This document shows positions 12,827 to 22,406 of a DNA stretch of 64,000 nucleotides, piece after piece; position 1 is the stretch's first letter, and the number at the start of each line of letters is the position of its first letter. Under the pieces are notes generated by a model. It ran no database searches. It was not told where the DNA came from and was given only the letters and a program-made list of their open reading frames with translations. The position numbers and the translations under genes are program-made. This DNA is from Linanthus parryae (taxonomy: Eukaryota > Streptophyta > Magnoliopsida > Ericales > Polemoniaceae). The DNA is taken from positions 113,689,057-113,753,056 of the forward strand of contig JALGPY010000001.1 of NCBI GenBank assembly GCA_023055425.1. Reading direction: 5' to 3'.

Positions 12827-14249
12827 TGTACTGTCCTTCAAGAACACCTAATAAAAAATACTATCAATTTTATTATTTATTAAAAAGTATTTGTCTTATA
12901 AAAGATGGAGACCTCCTTTCAAAATTCCCCTAAAGCCTCTCCAAGTCTTAAGACGGCCCAGCCCTTTTGTGCATCCTGAGAAAAACCAAACCAAACACTG
13001 TCAAAGCCAAGTCAAAACCCAGTCACAACCAACTAACGCTCCCCCAATCTCGAGGGGATTCACCGATTGCAATATGTTTAACTAGCCGACACGGGAAACA
13101 CACAAGACTCACACCGACAAACAGTGCGACTACGTGAACTATGTACAATGCAACTCGATTATATACAATGCAAGTATCGAAAACGTATATTTTTTCCTTT
13201 TCCGTGAGATTGGGCAATCTCCCTAACTTTAACCGAAATCATCAATCTCTCTTTCGTTCCCTTTTGAAACTTCACCACACATACCAAGGAGCAGATAATA
13301 AAGGGATTGTATGCACATATTCACTAAGGCATCCGCATTCGACATTGTCAAACCTTAATTAATATGACATTTAAGGGTAAAATTCTACGTGTCAGATGAC
13401 TCAATTGGAACACTTCCTACTCCAACGTCTACATTTTCATTATTTCTCTTTATTTTCGAATCATCAGATGTTTTCAGACCCTCTTAGCCTTTATTGCGTT
13501 TGACTGTAAATTGTCCTAGTGAGAGGAGTCGTGACTTCACGAATTAAGGCTTGATGTAGGTCCTTTTCGTCTTATCTCTTTGCATTGAATACAAATTCCC
13601 AACACAGATGGAGTAACATATGTTTGTGAGTGAATAAAGATATACATATTATGATTCAACCGTGCAGAGAGCTAAGACGCGTGGACTTTTCAGGATTTTC
13701 TCTTGAGACAACCGTAAAGGATAGTGGTGTACGCCCTACTACTCCACTTAGGTCGTGGCAACCGTACCACATAAAACAAACTCAACACGAAGGCATACCT
13801 TAGATCTCAAGAGTCCACAAATTTCTACAGAACAACCAAAATATATAGACGACTGAGGACTCAATCCCAATTGACACACTAGAGGACACACATATGTATC
13901 CTTACAAGCATTAAGGTCAAATCCTAGTAAACTCAACAACCAGGACACATTCTTAGTGAAACCTTCGCATGAAAATGCTATGGAAAATATTTTATCACTA
14001 TGGCGCTTCCTATTTGCAAAGAACTCAATTATAAATCTCTATTCGGTTTGAAGCTGCTTTAATTGCCCTTTTCTCAAAACTTTAATTTTTAGGGATTTTT
14101 TTTTTCAATAATTCCTACTCTATATGTAGTCCTTAAAATTGCAATTCTGAAAATACCAATTTTCTTAAATCTATTTATTTGTATAATACTGTCTACGAGG
14201 ATTTAACTAACGTTATTGTTGGCATAATTACGCCCATACTGAGTGTCCT
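12827..14249. other. no recognised gene
   Basis: AT-rich intergenic DNA. The open frames here are all under 75 codons with no recognisable domain. I see no RNA gene or element boundary. Confidence 0.4.
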
Positions 14250-14575
14250 TTCCGATTTGGGTAAAAGACACTTTCGTCTTTCAAGTTTGATGAAAGACAT
14301 TTCACCCCTCCTAGTTTGGAAAATGAAACTTTTACCCTTTCAACATGTAAAATATCAGGACAGCTGCACTCCCTAGTTGTGACACAGTTTATTTTCGGTG
14401 GGGTCCGTTACTGATAATATATTTGGGAAAATTTGTCCTTTTAGAGTATAGGAAAATTTGTCCTTTTGGAGTTTGATACGATGAAGGGATGAAAGTGTAG
14501 TTCCCAAGTAGGAAAGGGTGAAAGTGTCTTTGTATCAAATTTAAGGGGGGTGAAAGTGTTTTATCCTTTCGAATT
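14250..14575. mobile_element. probable MITE with terminal inverted repeats
   Basis: The left arm (about 14252-14345: 'gggtaaaagacactttcg' and onward, with 'catttcacccctcctag') is an imperfect inverted copy of the right arm (about 14480-14572: 'gaaagtgttttatcctttcg', preceded by 'aaggggggtgaaag'). The unit is about 320 bp and non-coding, which fits a miniature inverted-repeat DNA transposon. I could not fix the target duplication or superfamily. Confidence 0.5.
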
Positions 14576-14619
14576 AGCTTCATTTGTAGTAGATCTACTA
14601 AGGACAATAAATTATTATT

Positions 14620-14834
14620 TGTTATGAAATATGTAATTGGACTGATGTGAATATCCACCACATAGTTGGGTGTATTTTGTATAATTATATTCTGGTCCAG
14701 AAGCCCACCTAATGCCTAATGCCTATATAAGGATGCTTAGGGTTGGAGAATAATATAATCATCTCAACACTCTTCTCCCTACATACTTGTCTCTCTCCTT
14801 ATCTCTTGTTTGTCTCAACTATCGTTTCACAACA
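14620..14834 (+). repeat. 5' LTR of the 3.5-kb element
   Basis: 215 bp. A TATA-like CCTATATAAGG at about 14721 lies upstream of a CT-rich stretch, consistent with the element promoter. A 7-bp unit (taatgcc) just before the TATA box is present twice here and once in the other LTR. Confidence 0.92.
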
Positions 14835-15408
14835 CGTTATCAGCACGATAGTGCTCTGGAGGAATATTTGAGATTGGAACTGCTCTTCAGAAACTTGAAG
14901 ATCCACATAAAGGTACTTTTTAAATCGTGAAAGATTGGAACCAAAAGCTATAGGTCCAATCTTCATCTACCAACCCAACGGGTTGGACAGAGTTGTTACT
15001 GAACTTTGGAGAACATATTCGTGTTTAAAAAAAATCATGTTTCTGATCATGAAACTACTAAGAGAAATATTCATATAATATATGATACCTACTTGCTTAA
15101 GTTTTTTTACTTTTAAGGGAAAGCAGTGCAAAATGTGTATTCAAATGTTTAGTGCTATGTGAATTACTTTTTGATATCATATTGTTTTAATGCACTTCAG
15201 GGGTTTTGCTTATACAGCTTTTTTTTTTTTTTTTTTTTTTTTTTTATTTTGGTTGTTGAACATGTGGATGCGGAATTAGCCCAATGATTTTCTTCTAATC
15301 ATGTTTCTTCGAATCTTGTAATACGATTGAAACTGGACCAATTTTCAGTTTATGGTTTCTTTCATGGTTATTTTTTTTAAGAACATGGGTTAGAAGTATG
15401 AAACGTTT

Positions 15409-16802
15409 ATCGTAACCTGAAGTAGCGGTACTATTTTTTATGACCAGAAGTCATAACGGTAATTACATCTCCTGAAGAAATGTCATACAATTCTTTTAAC
15501 CTCCGGAAGAGGTGTCTAATAGACTTGCAAAAGTCATAATCCATACCTGAAGCTATGGATTACGCGAAATATTAATCGTAACCTGAAGTTGCGATTTTTT
15601 TTTATGACCCGAAGTCATAATTTTAGTTACATCTCCTGAAGAGATGTCCTAAAATTTTCGTGTAAACCCTCCCGAAAAGGTCATGTTTATTCGGTCACTT
15701 TATTTTATGTTTACAGATTTTTTTCATTACATAATGATGTGATTGTAACCTGAAGTTACAACATAACTAAATAAGCGCATCTAGAAGATGCAGCTATTTT
15801 ATGGCTTGTAACCCGAAGTTACATATGATTAAATCTCCAGAAGAGACGCTTTCACAATTCTAGCCATTTTTACTGAAGAGGTTGCAGTCTGTTTATTTTA
15901 TTATATTTTAATGTTACGCAGTTCATTTTTTTTTTTTATATTTATGTCATTATGGATCAAAAACAAACCTCCTGAAGAGGATTTGTAATAGCCATCGATG
16001 TTAATTCTGGCCATGGCACATGTACCAGAAGTTACATATTACATGATATCATAACCTGAAGTTATGAGTATTGGAACTTGGAAGTTCTAAAATATTTTAA
16101 TTAGAAATCTCCTGAAGAGAAATCTACAAGTATTGAATAAGGATCCACCCTTCTGAAGAGGTCGCACTATTTTTCTTTTATAGTCTATGCTTATGCCTCT
16201 ATTATGACTATTAGGTTTTGTTTATTTCGTACTTATTTTGCAAAAACATCCAGAAGATGTTCTTAGTCCTTGAGGGTTTATTGGACAAACGCATTTTATA
16301 TGCGTAAAAATTGATTTTCATACCAGAAGTTATGAAATTATGACGATGTTTAAAACATGGAGTTATAAAATAATATCAAAAGATCTCCCGGAAGAGAGAA
16401 TCTACAACCACTCACTTTTAAATAAAAGTATTGACATTTACGTCTCTTTTTGGGTTTCCTGAAGAAACTTTGATTAGAGAACTACGGCGTCAAAGAGATT
16501 TCTTATTGTCAATATATTTGTTTAAATTTGATGATTGGTTTATAAAAAGTACATATGAGACCAATTGATGCCTGATGCATCAACGAAATATCATTATGGT
16601 TATGATCATATTGCTCACGTAATGAGGGGGAGAAAGGGTCCTATTACATGACATGAGCCAAAATATCATTGTCCCTACGGGTATGTACTAATGCAAAATC
16701 CCAATAAATGGATAGCTTCTCGACAAATGGGTGTCGGTTTGGGTATACACTTTAAGCATAAAAATATTGCTTGTGTACATATGTTGATCCTCCGGAAGAG
16801 GA
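15409..16802 (+). repeat. array of about 25 stem-loops with a conserved CNGAA loop
   Basis: The interior is studded with short perfect or near-perfect inverted repeats whose loop is almost always C-N-GAA while the stems differ. Clear examples: 15438-15456 (ttatgac/gtcataa, loop cagaa), 15574-15596 (aatcgtaac/gttgcgatt, loop ctgaa), 15602-15620 (loop ccgaa), 15629-15647 (acatctc/gagatgt), 15743-15761 (ttgtaac/gttacaa), 15777-15791, 15807-15823, 16049-16067, 16245-16261, 16317-16336, 16453-16469 and 16788-16802. Stem types follow a rough order, and the first two groups (15409-15513 and 15574-15690) are a diverged tandem duplication with a period near 170 bp. Some units have decayed (15665, 15868, 16148). 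It reads as structured RNA rather than coding sequence. The function is unknown. Confidence 0.8.
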
Positions 16803-17196
16803 ACACCAAATCAAAGCATCCAAAATAAGTTGGGATATGAATATATTGCTCTACAAGATGGGTAAACAAGATTGCGAGGAAAATCTTGAAAGATTGTCAT
16901 TAGTATGGATCAAAACCAACGTTGGTAATTGAATAGCCCTGGGAGAGGCTCATAGCTCTGGAAGTAGCTAAAGGTACCTTAATGCAATAGTATGATCCTA
17001 CTAATAATGATGATAGAATTGAGGAAGCGCTATATAAATCATATGATTATTTTATGGGAAGAAGGTTGACTAAATAGTTATTGGCCAAAACAAAGTCAAC
17101 AAGTGCATAGAAAATTGCTCGGGTAGAATCATTTTGAATATGTAGAGCATACAAACAACCCGAAGCAGAAATTACATACTATGCAGAACTACATAT

Positions 17197-17330
17197 CCGC
17201 CGGTAAGCGTGGGATCTATGTAGTTCTTATATGTCCGCTATAAAGCATGAGACTCATGTTAAGGTTAAAAATCCGCTGGTTTGCGTGGAATTTGTCTCGA
17301 GGTTTATGTCCGCTTTTAAGCGTGGGACTT
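17197..17330 (+). repeat. four copies of a second short motif (tccgc...gcgtggga)
   Basis: Still inside the 3.5-kb element, a motif of the form 'tccgc', then 4-6 variable bases, then 'agcgtggga' occurs about four times (near 17198, 17228, 17269 and 17308). The halves can pair as tccgc against gcg(t)gga with one bulged T. It may be a second, shorter stem-loop family. Confidence 0.55.
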
Positions 17331-17704
17331 GTAAAATGAGAAACATGAGATATGGGTCATGATAAATTCTCATTAATACAATCATCTCGTGGTGAGAATG
17401 ACAACGATGTTGTATTAGTCTCAGGGACTAAGGAACAACAAAAGATGGGTTGAAATATAACTAGTTACAAATACGATCGTACGAATCACAAATTTATGGA
17501 ATTCCATGGAGGTTGGTTCCCATGAGCAATATCTTATTTGCCTAAAGCAAATCAAAAGTGTACACTCGCGACTAGTTCAGGTGCATATGCATTTTATCAA
17601 TTATGATTGTTAATTATTTCTTTTAGATTGTTGTTTTTGCAATGGACTTTGTTTGTCAGGTACAAGGATATTCCAAGAGGGGGAGATCCAATGAAATGCT
17701 AAAA

Positions 17705-17941
17705 GCGCGGCACTCTTTTTCCTTCGCTACAGTTTTTGTCCCACAGGGTTTTTCCTAGCAAGGTTTTAGCGAGGCTTGCGAAGATTATCCAGATGTGTTC
17801 CAGAAGAATGTCATCACCAATGCTGAGCAAATAGAATTCACCGATGTACTCTTTTTCCTTAGTCATTGATTTTTTTTCCCACTGGGTTTTTCATGACAAG
17901 GTTTTAACGAGGCATCGTAGTGGTGAATATTCAAGGGGGAG
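17705..17941 (+). other. duplicated copia 3' region and polypurine tract
   Basis: Two diverged copies of a phrase typical of plant copia 3' ends (ctctttttcctt, then cccacagggtttttcctag, then aaggttttaacgaggc) lie at about 17708-17773 and 17848-17914. They are followed by the tract tattcaagggggag, which abuts the 3' LTR. This supports copia descent for an element without coding sequence. Confidence 0.75.
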
Positions 17942-18149
17942 TGTTATGAAATATGTAATTGGACTGATGTGAATATCCACCACATAGTTGGGTGTATTTT
18001 GTATAATTATATTCTGATCCAGAAGCCCACCTAATGCCTATATAAGGAGGCTTAGGGTTGGAGAATAATATAATCATCTCAACACTCTTCTCCCTACATA
18101 CTTGTCTCTCTCCTTATCTCTTGTTTCTCTCAACTATCGTTTCACAACA
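17942..18149 (+). repeat. 3' LTR of the 3.5-kb element
   Basis: 208 bp, matching 14620-14834 except for three substitutions (for example ctgatccag for ctggtccag) and one copy of taatgcc instead of two. It is followed by TTATT, the target duplication. Confidence 0.92.
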
Positions 18150-18521
18150 TTATTCTAGATATTATTCATACTGAAGAAAAATACTCACTTTTAAGTCGGT
18201 TTACTCAAGAGATTAGGTTTTATCTAAAGCTATTATTGGTTTCTATCCTATTTTGGTGGAACTCATCATCTGAAATAGTAATCTGCTTAATCTATTTTAA
18301 GCCATAAAGAGATTTAAAACATGGAATCCTTTATTCCCAATATTTTTGAGCTATGCATAAAAGTATTATCTCATACGAAAAGGATTAAGAGGTTCCAGTA
18401 ATGGCCTTAATATTCCACATATGTCAAATGAACACATTATTGCTCTATCAATTTATTAAAAGAAATAAGCATCTCCACCAATTACATCGCTCGTGAATGA
18501 TTGTACTCAACTGTGCTCAAT
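18150..18521. other. downstream flank of the GT47 gene
   Basis: AT-rich DNA between the 3.5-kb element and the stop codon of the glycosyltransferase gene. It must hold that gene's 3' untranslated region on the minus strand; I see nothing else. Confidence 0.4.
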
Positions 18522-19847
18522 TTAGAAAAGTTCTCTCATATCATTTGCATTATCAAGAAGCTCACGTATCGCTATATCAAATGCATCTTCAATTGTCTCA
18601 AACTTATTTACGGCGTATGTAACTTTAGGTATCAACTTTACGACCTCCTCCTTCAAAGCTGCCACTTCTTCATCCGGTATCCTAGAAAGCACCTGCTCGA
18701 TGTTGTCTTTCCCCTCTTTGATATCATCCTCGGGTATAAACACCGAATATGAAGTATAGTTGTCAGGTAAATGCCACACATATTGCAAATAAGCCGAAGT
18801 TTCATTAAAGAATGCCGGAATGCATCCTGCCAAGATCGAATCAAAGGTTGACCTCCTCGTGCGCGAATTCCCAGGAGGCTGCAAGCAAAATGTCGAGCTC
18901 TCGAATGTCTCCATCACCTCAACCATGTTTTCATAGTCACTATTTAAATATTTGCACGTCGTATTTGATGTCATACATTGTCTAATGATGTGACCATGAA
19001 TAGAGGGGTCTTCCCTATAATCTGGGCCTCCCACAAACGAGTACAAGAATTTCCTTTCTAGTGATCTCACCGTGTCTTGCCAACGAAACACCTCAGTCTC
19101 GTTTGATGGATGAAAATAGGAAGGATATGGAATACCGATGGCCTCACTATCTCGAGCGGCTTCATGGATTAGTATTGTCATGTTTTTGGTTTGGTTCAAT
19201 GCCAAGAGCTGGTTACCCCAGCCCCCCAAATCCATTGGTTGTCGGGAGAAGTCCCATACGATTCTTCCCACAGGAAGAAAATGATCGTGGCCGGACATGG
19301 TTCTCCACTCCGGCTTCTCCGCTAGCCATTGGACTAGTTCAAGAGACAACTCATCCCTGGCAGTGGTATTGTCATCCCAGAGGTGCCGGCCCACGTCTAA
19401 GCCGGCATAATACGGCACGTAAATCAACGAGGCCATGGAGGATTTATTCGTTAAGCACTCATAGCGCTTCATTCTATTATGAAATATAACTTCCACCAAA
19501 AAATGGTTTGTGGCAAACCAACGTGGCCCACGGGGACTGTTCACTCCTGGGCCAAGCCCCTGATTCTGGGTTGATGGACACATGTTAGTCCATGGATTCA
19601 AGGATTTGCAGCTTCTGAGAATATCTCTGTTGAACTTTGGTGGGAGATCATGGATATAAATGTATCGGTCGCGACACGAGTCGTGCCCTATACTGTGCAA
19701 TGTCTGAGTAGTAAAGAGGGGTATAACATTGTTTGTAAACAACAATGTGCTGAAAGAGAGAAATGTTACAAATATTAAGAAGATGCATGTTGAGTATACT
19801 GACCAAGAGTGGCTATCCTTCTTCATTGTGATTGTTGATTTCTCCAT
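18522..19847 (-). CDS. GT47 exostosin-family glycosyltransferase, MUR3-like
   Basis: An intact, intronless 441-codon gene for a Golgi type II membrane protein of the exostosin (GT47) family, closest in character to plant xyloglucan galactosyltransferases (MUR3/KATAMARI1 group and relatives). Such enzymes add galactose or related sugars to xyloglucan side chains for the cell wall. Residues 1-17 are cytosolic and 18-40 form one hydrophobic anchor (IFLIFVTFLSFSTLLF). The lumenal domain opens with CRDRYIYIHDLPPKFN, and the family motif RTRRSTFDSILAGCIPAFF lies in the last third. Several NXS/T sites fit lumenal glycosylation. At 441 residues it is shorter than MUR3 (about 600) and nearer the smaller paralogues, so the acceptor sugar position cannot be assigned. 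The frame is uninterrupted and looks functional. Confidence 0.93.
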   Translation of the reverse strand: MEKSTITMKKDSHSWSVYSTCIFLIFVTFLSFSTLLFTNNVIPLFTTQTLHSIGHDSCRDRYIYIHDLPPKFNRDILRSCKSLNPWTNMCPSTQNQGLGPGVNSPRGPRWFATNHFLVEVIFHNRMKRYECLTNKSSMASLIYVPYYAGLDVGRHLWDDNTTARDELSLELVQWLAEKPEWRTMSGHDHFLPVGRIVWDFSRQPMDLGGWGNQLLALNQTKNMTILIHEAARDSEAIGIPYPSYFHPSNETEVFRWQDTVRSLERKFLYSFVGGPDYREDPSIHGHIIRQCMTSNTTCKYLNSDYENMVEVMETFESSTFCLQPPGNSRTRRSTFDSILAGCIPAFFNETSAYLQYVWHLPDNYTSYSVFIPEDDIKEGKDNIEQVLSRIPDEEVAALKEEVVKLIPKVTYAVNKFETIEDAFDIAIRELLDNANDMRELF

Positions 19848-20191
19848 GGAGAGAGCGATGAAGAGATGTGGGTTGATATGTTAATTGAGGAGGGTGGTGA
19901 TTTAAAAGGCCATATCCAAGAGCTAGGTTTGGAGTCCTTTTCAGATTTTCACTATGGTTGGTGTTTATTTCTTTTCTGTTGTTTAGTTTTTTGGGGCATT
20001 TACTATAAATTGTGAGTTTATTACTTGGGTAGCTCATTATCTATTTACATTTATCATGATAGACTAGAGGTATTCACATTGAATGATAAATTGATTAGTT
20101 GTTTAATTGATTTAATGGACAAATCAAATTCAATTTATTGCCTACCATGAATTATGATGTTAGCTTGTTAAGTAGAGTAATAGAAATTTCA
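19848..20191 (-). promoter_or_regulatory. upstream region of the GT47 gene
   Basis: The 5' untranslated region and promoter of the minus-strand gene should lie here. A short upstream frame (20037-19813) overlaps the start codon and is probably leader sequence. I cannot point to a definite TATA box. Confidence 0.35.
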
Positions 20192-20420
20192 AGGACAAGC
20201 ATTGGAGGACGCATGATTTTGATTAAGCGGGGGCCAAGTTACATTAAAAATTTGAGATTTAAAATATTACAAAGGGTAAATTTGATATTTTGTAGGGGCC
20301 AGAATATAGTATTTGTATAAAGATACGTCAAATTGCATAGGGTAAAAGTGAAATTTATGGACCTTGGAGGGGCCGTGGCCCCCACCCGCCACCCCCTAGG
20401 TCCGCCACTGAGGACAAGCA
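20192..20420 (-). mobile_element. short insertion ending in CAGTGGCGGA, with 10-bp direct repeat
   Basis: A block of about 209 bp is bracketed by two copies of aggacaagca (20192-20201 and 20411-20420). One end reads, on the minus strand, CAGTGGCGGACCTAGGGG, a terminus seen on several plant repeat families. It may be a truncated or internally deleted DNA transposon with a target duplication. It is non-coding. Confidence 0.45.
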
Positions 20421-20426
20421 CTTTTT

Positions 20427-21373
20427 GTATACCTGTGGTGCCATTTTGCACAACAAGTATGAACCAGAGATACCAAAATATGTTTTTTTCAACAAGTGGG
20501 TACCAAAACTTTAAAATTATGCAATTATGGTCTCAAACTTTCAAAAATCTGAATTGGGTATCCATCCGTTAATTTTCCATCCAGATTAGACGGAATAATG
20601 TAAAAAGACTATTGTACCCCTCATTTTTACCCATATTATTAGAAAAAATTGCAAGTTTTACGAACAAATCCAAAATAGTATTAATAGTAAAATTTTAATC
20701 CAATAATTCAGATATATATAAGTATAATGTCATATATTCAAAAAAATAAAAAAAAAAAACCTACATATATTTGCATGAAAAATAAAATTTATTACAATAA
20801 AAACTATTCAAGAACGCCATGCGTCAACTCTGGTGTCAGTTTTTCAAATGTACAAATATACTTGTACTTCATTGTTTCATTAAAAAGAAAATACATGCGA
20901 AATTGTGATTGTTCGAAAATAAAAATTGATAATAACTTTTTATAATTAGATTAAAAACTTTAAGATTGACATATATATGTTAATGAAAACATTTTTCGTA
21001 TATTGGAATGATGTAAAAATACGCAGGTTTGTTTTTTTGATAAAAAGTATATGACATATTATACATATCTGAAATATTAAATTAAAACTTTACTATTTTT
21101 AATATGTTTTGGATTTTTCTTTTTAGGTTGATATTTTTGGGGTTGGTAGTAAAACTTGCAAATTTGTTTCAAAGTTAGGGATGAGAAAGAGTGGTACAAT
21201 AGTCTTTTTATATTATTTTATCCAATATGGATGGAAAGTTAATTGAATAGTACCCAATTGAACACTTTTTGAAAATCGGGACCGTGATTTCATGATTTTA
21301 ACGTTTGGATACCCACTTGGCGGGAAAAAAACAAACTTTGGGTATATGTTGTGCAATTTTACCTTTTTTATAC
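20427..21373. mobile_element. long-inverted-repeat (MULE or foldback-like) element, non-coding
   Basis: Bases from about 20427 to 20775 are an imperfect inverted copy of about 21025-21373, so the arms are near 350 bp each with a spacer of about 250 bp. Matched phrases include 'caagtgggtaccaaaac' against the complement of 'gtttggatacccacttgg', and 'taaaaagactattgtac' against 'gtacaatagtctttttat'. Long terminal inverted repeats without coding sequence suggest a non-autonomous Mutator-like or foldback element. I could not identify a clear 9-bp target duplication. Confidence 0.7.
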
Positions 21374-22037
21374 ACCAACTTCATCACATTAGTTTGCTAG
21401 TTTGGTGATGGGCAAGAGAGTTCTTAAAGAGCAAAAGGCTGGAATATTAGACTGTATTTTGTACCTAATTTAAGGCATTTTTTAGTCTTGATAAAAGTGT
21501 TGAGTATATTTTTTTAAAATGTTAAATTTTTAAAAAGATAATGCTTTTTAAGTAAAATTGTGTACAAAATGATTGCCCAATTTACTCCTTAGTATATATC
21601 CGATACATGTAAATCTAGGCAAAAGTAAGAAAAGTTTAAGTTAGAAAACACCTATGTTTTTTGTCTTATAAAACGAGAAATAGATAGATAAAATAATAAT
21701 TAGTTGTCTTACAAAACAACAATAATTAGTTGAATCTGTCTTTTGTTATGGAACTTTTCTTCATCAATTAAGTGCTCATCATGTCTCGCAACAGATAAAC
21801 AAAGTATCCTGAAATTGTTGAAAAAGGAGCCTTAATGCTTTATTTGTTTGGAGGGAAGCATTTTCTAATATATTCTCCGATTTTCAGGTGTTTGTTTTGC
21901 AAAATGTTTAATATAGTAAAATTATTTAGCAAGTAAAATTTTCTCATGCATGGCTGCAGTTTAAATGACTGGCTACATATTGAAAATCTTTAAGATATCC
22001 TGAAAAGAAAAGAAAGAGAAAATATGTATTACTTCCT
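21374..22037. other. no recognised gene
   Basis: AT-rich intergenic DNA. I see no open frame or repeat of note before the small LTR at 22038. Confidence 0.4.
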
Positions 22038-22403
22038 TGTTTTAGCGAGACATAGAAACGAGAACGATTCAGAACACAGAGTGGTTCACTAAATGTTACG
22101 TTAGCTCACGGTAGAAAAAACATAAGTTTTATTATGGGAGAATGAAAAACTGAGTACACCACACCTATACTAGGGGTACACGTGGGCATATATAGGGAAA
22201 ATAAAACCCTATTTCGACTTTGTTCAATGACTAGCTGTCGAAAAGCTAATCGCACGAGTTACTGCACCGAATCACCGAATCGTGCGAGTTGTTGTAGCTT
22301 TTCGTACGAGCTCCCGCTAAACTCCTGCAACTTGTCTTGTTGTAGTTTGGCTCATTTCCTCAGTAACTCGTGCGAGTACCTGTCGATTCAAGGCATATCA
22401 ACA
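22038..22403 (-). repeat. 3' LTR of a truncated copia element (Tork-like)
   Basis: A 366-bp LTR on the minus strand starting TGTTGATATGCCTTGAATCG at 22403 and ending with ...GCTAAAACA at 22038. Its upstream purine tract (AAGATGGAGATT) is now split off by the retroposon at 22422-24104. The phrase 'cgtgcgagtt' recurs about four times in it. The related RNase H fragment is at 24406-24885. Confidence 0.72.
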
Positions 22404-22406
22404 AAT

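Larger units (their letters stand above)
14620..18149 (+). mobile_element. complete non-autonomous copia-type LTR element (3.5 kb)
   Basis: Two direct repeats (14620-14834, 215 bp; 17942-18149, 208 bp) start TGTTATGAAAT and end TTCACAACA. They are flanked by the 5-bp target duplication TTATT (14615-14619 and 18150-18154). The primer region after the first LTR reads CGTTATCAGCACGA, a sequence common at this position in one group of plant copia elements. The polypurine tract CAAGGGGGAG precedes the second LTR. The LTRs differ at three positions plus a 7-bp duplication (taatgcc) in the left one. I find no gag or pol remnant in the 3.1-kb interior, so it must depend on another element for reverse transcription and integration. 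Much of the interior (15409-16802) is a stem-loop array listed separately. Confidence 0.9.
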
